From Pseudovirgaria hyperparasitica (taxonomy: Eukaryota > Ascomycota > Dothideomycetes > Acrospermales > Acrospermaceae), in assembly GCF_010093815.1 (NCBI RefSeq), contig NW_022985552.1, positions 1,919,787-1,983,786 of the forward strand: a stretch of 64,000 nucleotides of DNA, read 5' to 3'. The position numbers and the translations under genes were made by a program. The notes under the pieces are model-generated. The model was not told where the DNA came from. It did no database searches and saw only the letters and a list, made by a program, of their open reading frames with translations. Shown here in pieces: positions 34,295-46,693 of this stretch (the stretch's first letter is position 1; each line of letters opens with the position of its first letter).

Positions 34295-35268
34295 TTACCG
34301 TTAAGGAGGTTCCGAATTCTCCCTTAGGTTTTAATAATTCTTAGCTTAGTATAGAGGACTAGGTAAATCTAGGTTTATTTAATAGAACTTCTATAATAGT
34401 TACTAGTAGTTTATTAAATATTCTCTAGGTTCCTAAGTATTTAATTCGTGTCCGTAGCCCTTCTATTTAATTAGGTATTCTAGTATTTTATTACTAATTC
34501 TAGATTCTAGAATCCTTTTAACTTTAAATTCTTTATCTATAGCTTTAATATTAGTTTTAATTTTTATATTACGTTATACTAGTTCTAGTAATAAGATATA
34601 AAATACTAGGTATATCCTTATATTCTAAGGTAAAGATAGTTTATAATTAACTTCTAAAATTTTTTATTTTATTTAGAAAGGTCTAATCTTTTTAAAGTCT
34701 AATTTACTATTTAGTTATTATATCTTAATATTTTTCTATATAAGGAATACTAGGTCTCCCCCCTTTAGAGATAGTCTTTTTATTCTCTTTTAATTTATAT
34801 ATTTTACTATTCTTTTGTTTATAAAAGAAAGTTCGGTCTATAGCTCTAAGTATAGCTTATATAGCTATTCTACCTTAATCTTTACTTTCGGTATAGACTA
34901 TTCTAGTCTATAATTATAGCTAGCTATAGGGTTAAATCCGTAGTTTATATAGAACGGTAAGGTTTTAGTTATTAAGGTTATCGCGCTATTATAGATGAAT
35001 TAAGCTAATAGTAGTAGTTCTACCTTATTATCTTATTATTTATTAATATAATATTAGAGGTATTATTCTAGTATCCTATTTAGAATCTCTATTTATCTAT
35101 CTATCTATAGATAATAGACTATTAATAGTTAGTAGTTCGTTCTAAGCTATCGTACTAGGCTTTTCTAAAAGTTTAATATAAAGAGCTTATCTCTATTAGA
35201 TATAATACTATTAGATAAACTATAGTTTACTATAACTACTTATAGAAATACGTATACTATTTCTTCTA
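34295..35268 (-). pseudogene. Chromovirus G integrase (C-terminal half) and chromodomain
   Basis: On the minus strand, integrase sequence runs from about 35252, with an ISNRDKLF motif for the second catalytic Asp region, a QTDRQ-type motif near 35095, and a SSIIAQ-type stretch. It is followed by a chromodomain at 34531-34427 (FKVKRILESR, then EYLIK-KGYG and NT-EP). Its upstream half lies at 63418-64000 and reads on without a break if LINE1 is removed. Bases 35253-35268 are the left copy of the LINE1 target-site duplication. Confidence 0.82.
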
Positions 35269-35502
35269 AAACTTCTTTTATATCTCTAAGAGACTAACTT
35301 GGTCCATTCGGGGTAATACAGCGAGATATATACCTTAATTAATAGAGTATACCGAGTACACCAACTACTACTACACGTACATATATATAGCGTCGAAACC
35401 AAGACGTTATCGCCATATAAAGATATATATATACCCTCTTAAAATCCTTACGGAGATAGAGGCACGGACCACGCTACTAGAACGCTAATACGCCGACCCC
35501 CT

Positions 35503-35535
35503 TTTATTAGTTAAGGGTAGCCCTTAACTAATAAA
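35503..35535. repeat. Palindrome at the start of LINE1 ORF1
   Basis: This is a perfect inverted repeat with 15-bp arms (TTTATTAGTTAAGGG) and spacer TAG. It is the same core as in the LTR family, in the opposite orientation. Confidence 0.93.
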
Positions 35536-35539
35536 TATA

Positions 35540-36862
35540 GCGGCCTTAGGTACCGATATACCCTAGTATATACCGGATATACCCCTACCGGTATAATAGA
35601 AAAGGCTATATAGCGATATTACTAAGGGTAGCTATATACCTATCTAAAACGTAGAATATACCTAAAGGCATATACTACTATAGATAGACGGAATAAAGGG
35701 GACCCCGAGAGGGGAAACCCTTCTAGATTATATTAACTACTAGGTAGCACGTATAGAGAAGGAAGCCGGAGAGGGCTAGAAGACCCTTCTATATATATTC
35801 TAGAACCTTATCTAGAATCTAAAGAGAATTACAGAGAAGGAGAAGAAGATATAACTAGAAGGACCAGAGGGTAGGCTCGACCAAATAGAGGCTAGCCTAC
35901 GTAGAATCTAGGAGGAACTTACTTAAGGTAAGCGCCCTAGTATATAGATATAAATAGTAGTAATACTAGAGGCTATACTACGGGCCCCCCGGACCGGTGA
36001 CGTGGTATATAGTATACGCGTTATAATCTAGAATAAGAATACCCTAGTATAGGTCTAGTAAGTATCCCTAAAGGATATAGTAAGTAAGATTAATAAATAA
36101 AAGGGAATATAGTTAAATATTATCGTCGCTAAACTTATACTAGAAGAAGTAGTACTTATTATAATAACGAATATCGCGTAGTAGACTATCTCGCGCGATC
36201 CGAACGTAATTAGTAGTATCTTTCTAGGCGCCTCTATTAGGGCGGCTATATACCCGATATAGGTATACTCTATATCTATAAGCGGATAGGTTATTAGAGA
36301 AGAGAATATTACGCGGATAGAATAGTTAAATAAGCGAAAATACCTAGGGATTAAGATCGTAAGAGTATAGTAGAAGAATATATAAGGGATTAAAACTAGA
36401 TTAAAGATATACTCTACTATAATAGTAGAGCTTAAGGACCCCGCCCTCGCGTATTAAATTATATAAGAGGGATTTCTAGCGGAAGGGGAGCTTCTTATAG
36501 CGGAACCATGGGATAGAGTATAGGCGATAATATAGTACTTTAACTATTAGGGATACGGGTATACGGTATAGCGGTACTTCTAAAAGACTAGGTATAGATA
36601 GTATTAATAAGAATATAGTACCTAGGAGTACCTCTACGGGATATAAGGAGAGGGCTAGAGGGATAGGGATATGGCGAAGTACTCTAACTATAACGGTAAG
36701 TACCCGTCGTAGTCGACTACGTGTACGAAACGTAAATAGGTTACTAAATATATCTACTTAATCCGGATAAAGGGAGTAAGGTAGCTATAAACGATGCGAC
36801 CTACTACCGTTCCTCTCTTTACTATAATACTACTACTATAGACTACCTCCTTACGAGGAAGC
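35540..36862 (+). pseudogene. LINE1 ORF1, nucleic-acid-binding protein
   Basis: A coding-like frame of about 440 codons with RIP stops. A heptad-like coiled coil lies near 35855-35930 (LEGPEGRLDQIEASLRRI). A CX2CX4HX4C knuckle lies at 36536-36577, with every ligand changed to Tyr (YFNYQGYGYTVQRY); a second, poorer knuckle may follow. ORF1 proteins of this LINE group bind the element RNA. The frame is followed by ORF2 in a different frame with a short overlap. The exact start is not clear; the palindrome at 35503 lies at or just inside it. Confidence 0.72.
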
Positions 36863-39800
36863 GGTTAGAAATAGTAAACTATCCCGAGAAAGCTAATAAT
36901 AGAACGGCCCTAAGGAATTACTAAGGCCGCCGCTATACGAGGATAGTCGCGTCTTAGAGGAATAAATATATAGGCCTATATATTCTCTAGCACCTAATAA
37001 GAGACTAAGATATACTTCTAATTATATAGATAAACGTATAGTATAAACGTAAGAACTAGGCGATACTCCTTAAGGAGACCGGAGCTATAATACTCGCTAT
37101 ATAGGAGCTATATAAATACTACTAGATAAATAAACTAATAATACACCTAGAATATTATATAATATACCCCCTAGGACCGGAGAGGAGAGTCCTCTTCTAT
37201 GTCTATAAGTCTATCCTACTCTTATTATAGTTATATACTAAACGGGATAACCTCCGGATAATACTACACCTCTAGACGAATATTAGACCCCTCTATATAT
37301 ATAATATATATAATTAGAACTAATCGCTTTAGGTAGATAATATACTTAAGGGTACTACCGAGCTAGAATAATATATCCTTCTAGGAGACTTTAACCTCTA
37401 TTATAGCTAGTAGGGTAGACTAACCGTTACCTACGAAGAGCTTCGAGCTAGAGAACTACGCACCTAATACTACTACTTTCTATACCTTCTTATACTAGTA
37501 GAATAGATTACCTAGCGAAAATATAAATAAGATAAGGGCGGATCTATACTCGACCTTACCCTAGCCACTAGATATATTTATAATAGAACTTAATACTACC
37601 GCCTAAGCCTTATATAGATAGACTCCGACCATGAATATATAGAGACCGTAATAGATATATCTACCCCTTAAGACTAACGAGGGCGATAGCTATAGAAGGA
37701 TACTAACTAGGAAAAGTACCTAAAGGATCTATAATCGACGATTCTAGACCCGTCTATAGTTAATATATCTAATGGCCCGGCTATCGACTAGGCCGTGAAT
37801 ATACTTCTATAGGCGTACTAGGGAGTAAGAGATAAACACGTACCGTACCGAATATATAGACCCCTAGACCCGAAAAGTATACCTTAAGTATAAGAGTATA
37901 GGCGAGAAGTCCGGAGATTATATACACGCGTATACTATAACTATATACCTAAAGCGTAGAATAAATAGAGAGAGGCGAGAAGATAATAAGATAAGGTTCT
38001 CCATAATAAGCGACGTAAATAGTAGTATATAGTTACGGATAGATATATACGTAATACTACTAGACTATAGTATATAGTAAAATAGGCTAAAAGTACCGCC
38101 TCCCCGACACCTATACTACTTATACCTCCCCTTATATATTAAGAAAAGATATACTCTACGAGCCTTAAGAAAATAGAGATTCTATAAGAGGTTATGTTCC
38201 CTCTTCTAGAACCCGTAGATCTATTAGATATTAATAGTACGGAATATCTAGAAGCCGTAAGTATCTCTAGGGAAATCACGGATAACGATATACTCGGCGC
38301 TATTAAGATACTCCCGAACGATAAAGCGCCTAGGCTAGATAGAATTCTAAATTAATGCCTTAAGAGGACCATATAGGCGACCTTACTAATTATAGGCTAT
38401 ATATTCCGAGCGTGCGCCCGTATAGAATACCACCTATAGAGCTTCTAAACTATATATATAGTTATACTTCTAAAACTAGGGAAGAGCCTAAACACGCCGA
38501 AGGGATAGAGGCTAATCGCCCTCCTCTCCTACCTTAGTAAAATACTAGAAGCTATAATTACTAAGAAGATAAGTATAGTAGTATAGGTACACGGCCTTCT
38601 CCTAGTAAACCAGAAGGCGAAGATAGGAAGCTCCCTAATTATAGCTATTTAATATATTCTCGAGGTTATCTAGACTATATAGAAATAAGGACGAGTTATT
38701 ACGCTACTCTCCCTAGATATAGTAGGGGCGTTTAATAAGGTAAACCATATAAGACTTATCTATAACCTCCGGATAAGGCGAATACCTAAGTAGATTATAC
38801 GATTTATATAGTCCTTCCTCGCGTAAAGGACTACTTAAATATATATCTCTAGATACCGAAGCGAATATAAGGAGACGGTATACGGCATCCCGTAAGGGAG
38901 TACCATCTCCCTAATCCTCTTCCTCTTCTTTATAGTAGACCTTCTTTAGAGAATAGAATATATAAAGGTAGTCGGATACGCGGACGATATATACCTCCTT
39001 ATAGTTAATAGTAGTACTAGTAGAATATATACACGACTCGAACGAGACCATAAGAAATACGTCTAGTAGATAAAGTACTACGGAGTAAAATTTACACCTA
39101 AAAAATACTAGCTTATATACTTTATTAACCGCTATAGAGGATGGACTACTAGGGAGGGGGCACGTCGCCCCTAAATCGACGCCTTTATAGAACTACTAGT
39201 ATAGAGTATACGCGTACTCGGCGTTATAATTAATAATAAGCTAAAATAGGGACCATAGGTGGCACACGCCGTCTCTAGAGCCCTCTAGATAGAAACTACT
39301 ATATACTAGATTACGGCATCCACGTAGGGAATAGCCTAGGATAAGGCGAGATAGCTATATATCTCCCTAGTACGCCTAGCCTTTATATACGGATACGAGT
39401 ACTAGTATACGGCCCTTATATAAGCTTAGCGGGTAAAGCTTAAGTCTATATAAAACCGTATACTCCGCCTTATCTCCGGCGTATATAAAGCTACTAATAT
39501 AACGCTCCTCCGACGCGAGATAAACGTAATAAGTATATAGAACTTCTACTAGATATAGAGACTTATATACTTTACTAAATAATAAGTATAAGAACGTAGA
39601 GGAGATAGGGTATATACCTTTACTATACTACGTACACGTATCCGCGTGTATTACTAGGCCCTCCCTACTATAGAATAAACTCGAGTATAATATAAATACT
39701 ATATAGAGGCGGACTCGAGCTAGACCGTGTAGGAGGTTTAAAATAATCTAGATACCGTCCTAAGCTAATAGAGCCCTAAGGAGCTTAGCCGCGTTATATA

Positions 39801-40299
39801 GTCGTAGATCTAGAATAAATAGAGGGAGATACTTAAAGCCTAGTAGGCCTCCTAATAGAATAGGTATCTAGAATAGATCTAAGGGCCTTAGAAGGAACCG
39901 AGTAAATAGATATATAAAGGGCTAACGAAGGCCTAAGTATCTATACTTCTCTAAGCCCGAATAGGCGCTATAGGTCTCCTATATTACCTCTACTAGAGAG
40001 GTATCCTAGATATATCTCTCTAGTGCGAGGACTACGGCCGGAGAGATATAATACGCCACTACCTCGCGACGTACTCTAGCCTCTATACCCTAAGATAAGC
40101 CCTCGTCCGTATAACGAGGACCTCCGACATTACGCGATAGCTTAATAAGTACTCTAAGGACGTCACCTAATAGATACTTATATATCTTTCTCTCCCCTAG
40201 TTCTAGTAGACCCGCGTATATATACTAGAAGAAGCCCGATATATACTAGAAGAACCCTAGTATACGTCGGAAGAACCCCGGGAGAACCGCGATTATTAG
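36841..40299 (+). pseudogene. LINE1 ORF2, endonuclease and reverse transcriptase
   Basis: One frame is kept from the endonuclease to the stop without net indels. The AP-type endonuclease shows GDFN at 37384-37395 and an SDHE motif near 37624-37635. The RT has SLDIVGAFNKV near 38710 and an intact YADD at 38977-38988. A Tad-like C-terminus follows (QLYISLVRLAFIYGYEY-like near 39350), then a C-X2-C-X8-H-X4-C finger starting at TGC 40024, where the second and last Cys codons now read Tyr. The stop TAG at 40297-40299 lies inside a palindrome. Gln codons mutated to TAG make it non-functional. Confidence 0.85.
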
Positions 40300-40325
40300 T
40301 TAAGGGTAGCCCTTAACTAATAATC
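40291..40325. repeat. Palindrome at the end of LINE1 ORF2
   Basis: This is a perfect inverted repeat with 16-bp arms (GATTATTAGTTAAGGG) and spacer TAG. It supplies the ORF2 stop in the register GAT TAT TAG, the same register as at the ORF3 end in the LTR family. Confidence 0.93.
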
Positions 40326-40408
40326 TCCGCACCTATACGTGCTACCTAAGGGTAAACTATTATAATATAGGCTATAGGCCTATGGGTAGCCCCTAGAGCT
40401 ATATATAT

Positions 40409-40779
40409 TATAGAAGGCCGTTCCTGCAGCCCTATATATATATATCCCTAGCTCGATTACATAGCTTATTATATATTTAAGGAGGGCGTTTTCCTTGGTC
40501 ATTCTACTCGGCACGCTTCCCCTATCACTAATATTCGACGATTCGACCTTTCCTTACGTTTATAGGCCTCTATAGGTATTAATTATTAGGCTTAGCTATT
40601 AATAAATTAATTAAGAGTATTATATAGACCCGTTCTATCGTAAAAGAGAACTAATAAGAAGTCGTGCGTTTAAAGAGAACTTATAATACCTAGAAGAGAT
40701 ACTTATAAGTTCGTCGCGACTACTATACTAAGAATATAGCTATTTATAAAAGGGATATACGTAGCGATAGCTCATTATA
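40409..40779 (+). repeat. 5' LTR of copy C
   Basis: A 371-bp LTR, TATAGAAGG...ATTATA, with RIP at both termini. Confidence 0.93.
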
Positions 40780-41283
40780 ATTTTAGAGGTTGTACCTAGA
40801 CTATAAACTTATAGGGGGAGATTAGGACTCCGAAACTAGCTTAGAGGAAGTATATAGTATGTCTAATAAGGTAGTCTAGACTTACTAGATCGAAGCTATA
40901 AGTCCGGAAAACAGGGAGTCCGGAGTCGCTAGGGGCTAGCCTCTTAAAAGTAGCTATAAAAAGTATATACATGCTAACACGGGTAATAGCGCGACTCGAA
41001 AATGTCTTAGGGGAATAGAATATAAAATAGAGCTAGATAAAGCGATAAAGAAGAGTTTAAAAACGATAAATATAACCTGTTTAGTACTACCATAGCTATT
41101 ATTTATAAACACGGCTACACGAGTATACTACTTTAGGAACGCCTCACACGAAGATAATAACATAAGTAGGATACTATAAACCTTATATCGATAAAGACGA
41201 TAGTAATAGTTCACCTTATAAAGGGATTAATTAATATAGAGAAGGGATAATAGGTATTATAGGTAGACGTATTAGGCTAACCT

Positions 41284-41308
41284 TTAGTTAAGGTAATCCC
41301 TTAACTAA
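41284..41308. repeat. Gag-start palindrome, copy C
   Basis: TTAGTTAAGG and CCTTAACTAA flank TAATC, as in copy A. Confidence 0.85.
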
Positions 41309-43992
41309 TAACCTTACCCCTAGCGTCTCTACTAGTATATCTACTACTAGTAATAGTGCGATAGAAGCTTAAAATAACGATCTAGTAACTTATAGAGAGA
41401 TACTTAACTTCTTCGTAGTATTTGCGCGATAAGGAAGAATAGTATCTCTATCTACCCTAGCCCCTAAGCGCTTTAAAGGAATAAATATTATAGCCTTCCT
41501 TCGGAAGTACGAGGATATATATATAAACTATAAAGTTCCGTCTAATAAGAAGATAATCTCCCTACTATTATACTATAAGGACTATCTCCGTCCTACTATT
41601 AAAGGAATAGATAGGTTTTAGAAATAGTAGTAGGCTATACTACGTGAAGAATTATTAAAGGAATTCTCTCTATTTAACTCCGCCCTTAAGGAAGGTACTA
41701 TCTACTTTATCCGAAAATACGTGGAAATAGTTAAAGTAGACCTATCCTACTCTCTCCCTATATACTACTCCCGGTATCGTGTTATTATAGAGAAACTTAC
41801 GGCTAAAGGAAGCCTAAGCTCGTATTCGCGAATAGAGCTCTTCCTAGAAGGGCTATCTAATAGTCTTAAGGCTCGGGCTATAGAGAAATGTTAACTCACG
41901 ATGGAAGCATATAGTTACGACTAGATAATTATCTATGGCTTTATATTACGAAAGGCTAGAGTACTTAAGGAACTAGCTCGTATTAATAAGCACTTAGCCG
42001 TATAGGAGCTAGCTATAGCTATATACTATAAATTAAAGATAGAGAGTAAGAAGACTAGCTTAGAAGAGTAGTTATATAAAGAAAGAAGAACTAATAAATT
42101 TAGCTACCTCTCTCTAGTCAAAGTACACGTTACGCTAGAATTAGATAAGTTTAACGAGATAGTAGAGAGATTTAGTAAACTAGACCTTACGTTAATTAAG
42201 ATAAAGTCCTACTTTATCTCTAATCCCTTATTCTTATCTCTTAAGAAGTACGAACCTAAGCTTCTTTCGGCTATTATTAACTAGTAGGCGCGAAGGCTAA
42301 ATCTTTTAATACACCCCTAAGTACGAGGCATGCCTATAGAACTAACGTAAGTTTATCTATAGAATTATATATAGAATAGGGAATACGTCTCTACCCGAGA
42401 CTCCTAAGGAGGCGTTATAGTCTAGAATAGGCCTTAAAGACTAATTATATATATTACATGCGGAGGAGATTACCTAATATATAGATATCCGGAGATAGTA
42501 GGATACATTAGAGACGGATTACTAAATATTAACGGGGTATAAGTATTCTAAGAGTGTTTCGGGGTGAACGGAGAAGAAATTCTATTACTACCCTCCTTAG
42601 TAGAGCTATAAGCTACCCTATAAGCTATCCGGAATTACGTAGTAATAGTTTAAAATAGTCTAAGCTAGTATAGAGGGGGAGTAAAGGTTTCTATATCTAT
42701 AGTAAATATTAACGCTTTATAGAGAGTACTAGTATATAGTATTAGTATAAAACCTACGAAGGGTCTCTACTAGGCCTTAGCGGATAGTAATTTAGAAGAA
42801 GAAGTTATATCGCCCGAGAGTAAGAAAGATAGATATATAGAATTCTATGAACGCTTCGATATAGCTAGTAATAGATATATCCGTAAGGAGATAGCCCTAG
42901 AAGAGTCCGCTATACTTATAATATCTAGAAGGGGGATTATAAAGAGTATACCTAATTATACTAAGGAAAGAAAGATCGTCTATCTCTACGGAATACGTTA
43001 AGGGTAGTATATAAGGATTATTAAGGAATAGAAGGACGGCGAGAAGAGTAGTAACTAGAGAATATCTAAATAAGAGCTAATAGCGTCTAAGGATAAGATA
43101 GATAAAGGGGATAGCCTAAATCCTAGTTAAAAGGTACGTATCCGAGGCGTTAAGCTTAATAACTATCTACGCGAGGGATAGCGGCTAAGTATAGAAGCTA
43201 GTAAAGCATAGCTAGTGCGCGTTCTAGGGATAACTATAAATATTACTATTAGCGAACTATTAAGCCTTAATAGTAACTTATATCGTGCGGTATTTAAGAA
43301 GGGCGCCCCCGACTTTATAGCTAGAGAGATCTATAAGACTTAAGAGGGGAGAGCCGAGAAGAAAGAAAGAAACGACCATACTATGGCTCCTAAGATAAAT
43401 AAACTTAATATATTAGTACCCCTCTATACCACGGGGACGGCTATTATATAATAAGATATTAATTAGCTTAAGGAAGGGATAGTAAGGCTAGTGGCCGAGT
43501 ATCTAAGATACTCTATAGAAGTTAGTCCTAAAAGGGCGACTAGTATAGTACTATTTAATAGTAGTATATAGATAAATAGTATTTAACTAGATACTATAAG
43601 GCGTCTCGGGCTAGCGATATCTTCGCTTCTACTATATATAAAGAACTTAAGTTTAGTTAGCGCTACTTAGTATAGTACTCTATTTATAGAAATAGTATAG
43701 TAATACCCTATCTATATAGGTCGGATCGTTATAGCTACTTCGATATTTATATATAGTAAACTTAATTATAACCTTATTCTAGGGGAGCTATATACTAGAT
43801 AGACCTTACTTATAGCGCGGAGGTTAGCCTCCGGGTAAGTACTCTTAATAGTCTACTCTATATATAGATAAGAACGAGTAACCTTCGAAACTAGTCTAGA
43901 TAAGTATATTCTAGTCTTAGAGAAGAAGGGTAACTCTATAGCTAGAGACTAACTATATAGTAGAGTATGTCGCTAGAAGCCGGAGTTAAGCC

Positions 43993-44029
43993 GGATTATT
44001 AGTTAAGGGCTACCCTTAACTAATAATCC
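43993..44029. repeat. PR-RT palindrome, copy C
   Basis: Perfect 17-bp arms around CTA, identical to copy A. Confidence 0.93.
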
Positions 44030-45792
44030 GTACTAAATAGAGTCTGGTAAACCCACTAATAAAGGGGATAGAATATATTTTTATACGGATATAGAAATAA
44101 GTTATATAGAGTTACTTTCCGAGAAAATCCGGCCTAAAAATATTACTTAGTTATTAAGAAAAGATAACTTAGCCGCCCTAGTTACGGCGGTAAGGTACGC
44201 TACCTTCGTATATAAATAAGGCACGATAATAGAATAGCTTATAGTAGGCTCTACCGGCCTCTAAAGACGGTATTTATCTAGGGTATTAAAGGAATTTAGT
44301 ATAGCTACTATATATAAAAGAAAGGGAGTTAAAGTATATTCTATGGATAACTCCGAAGCCTACTAAAAGGTCTCTAGGAATCTATTAGGGTATCTAGACT
44401 AGCGTAAACGAGTAATCGCACGGTAGGTACTTCTTCTAGCCGTCTACCTAGGCCTTAACGCGTTTAATAGGCTAATAGAGCCTTAAAGGGTAACTATCCC
44501 GCTAGGAACACGTCTAACGCCTCTATATATAAGTTAGCTAAAGATTAGAATAGAGCTACGTCCTATAGAACTTAAGTTACTATATATAATCTTATTATAT
44601 CGCGAGGAAGTACTAGTATAGGAATTCTTATACCTTAGTAAATTTAATAAAGAGATAGCATCTTCGTAGGAGATCCGAACGGTAGAATATAAGGTATAGT
44701 AGACTAAGAACTTTAATATTTCTAGAGCCCTTTATAGAAAGGTACTTATAATCCTAAAAGAGCGTCTTAATAGCGGAAGGCTCGAGCCCTATAGTAGTTC
44801 TTATCGAAACGCCTATTTTCTTATAGAAAAGAAGAAGGAAGCTAATAAGGAACGAGATTATAGGTTAATTAATTCGGTAATAGAAATTAACTAAGTTACT
44901 ATTCGTAATGCGGCCACGCCGCCCTTATATAAAGAATTCTCGGAGTACTTTACGGGGATAGCCGTCTTAACGTTTACTAACTTCTTCTTAGAATATAATT
45001 AGATTCTATTAGTAGAGTATTACCGAGACTTAACGGGGTTTATAACGCCCCTAGAATTACTATATAGGATAATATTACCTTAAGGGGCCACTAATTTAGT
45101 AGCTTAGTTCGTTAGAATTATATTAACTATTATATAAGAATATATCCCGGAGAGGGCTCTACTATTCCTAGATAACTTAGATATTAAAGGACCTATAACG
45201 AAATATAACTCTAAGGAGGCCCTGCCTAGAATTTATAGGTATATCCTAGAATATTTAATTAATATAGATAAGGTTCTCGCGGATATAGAGCGCGCTAGAT
45301 ACGCCCTAAGTAGTAAGAAGACTTAGTAGTATATTAAAGCCGCTAATATTATAGAATATATCTACGGTATTAAAGGGAGGCGACCGAGTAATAAAAAGGT
45401 TACTACTATTAGGGACTAGAAACCCTATAAAAACACGACGAATATACGAGCCTTTCTTAGCGTTTATATATATTTCCGGATATAGATCCCCGGGTACGCT
45501 ATTATTATATCGCTACTATTTATACTATTAAAGAATAAATCGGTCTAGTAGTAGATAGCTAAGGAGTAGACCTTGATAGACGCGCTAAAGATAGCTCTAA
45601 CTACTACTCCCGTACTAATAACGTTACGGTATAGAATAGGTATAGAAGATATAATTCTAGTAGTAGACTCTAGTAACGTTAGGTAGGGGGCTACGTTAAT
45701 ATAGGAGAACGAGAATTATAAATATTAGCTATCGCGGTATAATAGAGGAATGTAGTTAAAAGCTAAGAGAAACTACGATACCGTGAAACTAG

Positions 45793-46164
45793 TGTGGAAG
45801 GCCGTTCCTAGCGCCCTATATGTATGTGTCCCTAGCTCGATTACATGGCTCATTGTATATTTAAGGAGGGCGTTTTCCTCGGTCATTCTGCTCGACACGC
45901 TTCCCCTATTACTAATATTCGACGATTCGACCTTTCCTTACGTTCATGGGCCTCTAGAGGTATTAATTATTAGGCTTAGCTATTAATAAATTGATTAAGA
46001 GTATTATATAGACCCGTCCTATTATAAAAGAGAACTAATAAGAAGTCGTGCGTTTAAAGAGAACTTATAATACCTAGGAGAGATACTTGTAAGTTCGTCG
46101 TGACTACTATACTAAGAATATAGCCATTTATAAAAAGGGATATACGTAGCGATAGCTTATTATA
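45793..46164 (+). repeat. 5' LTR of copy B
   Basis: A 372-bp LTR starting TGTGGAAGG, the only LTR here with an unmutated 5' TG. Confidence 0.95.
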
Positions 46165-46668
46165 ATTTTAGAGGTCGTACCCGGACTACGAACTTATAGG
46201 GGGAGATTAGGACTCCGAAACTAGCTTAGGGGAAGTATATAGCGTGCCTAATAAGGTAGTCTAGACTTACTAGATCGAAGCTATAAGTCCGGAAAATAGG
46301 GAGTCCGGAGTCGCTAGGGGCTAGCCTCTTAAAAGTAGCCGTAAAAAGTATACGCATGCTAACACGGGTGATAGCGCGACTCGAAAATGTCTTAGGGGAA
46401 TAGGATATAAAATAGGGCTAGATAAAGTAGTAAAGAAGAGTTTAAAAACGATAAATATAACCTGTTTAGTACTACTATAGCTGTTATTTATAAACACGGC
46501 TATACGAGTATACTACTTTAGGAACGCCTTATACGAAGATAATAACATAAGTAGAATACCGTGAACCTTATATCGATAAAGACGATAGTAATAGTTTATC
46601 TTATAAAGGGATTAATTAATATAGAGAAGGGATGATAGGTGTTATAGATAGACGCATTAGGCTAACCT

Positions 46669-46693
46669 TTAGTTAAGGTAATCCCTTAACTAA
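46669..46693. repeat. Gag-start palindrome, copy B
   Basis: TTAGTTAAGG and CCTTAACTAA flank TAATC, codons 13-21 of gag. Confidence 0.85.

Larger units (their letters stand above)
41247..45792 (+). pseudogene. gag-pol of copy C, first part (gag to RNase H)
   Basis: It is collinear with copy B. The start codon at 41247 reads ATA. Protease (around 43551), RT (around 44781-45200) and the start of RNase H are present. Copy B inserted at CTAG 45789-45792, inside RNase H. Joined to 57212-59142, the frame again totals 2158 codons with no indels. Confidence 0.88.

Noticed and set aside
45783-45986. Open frame of 67 codons at the left end of copy B
   Set aside because: It crosses from RNase H of copy C into the LTR of copy B; it is a junction artefact with no homologous frame in the other LTRs.
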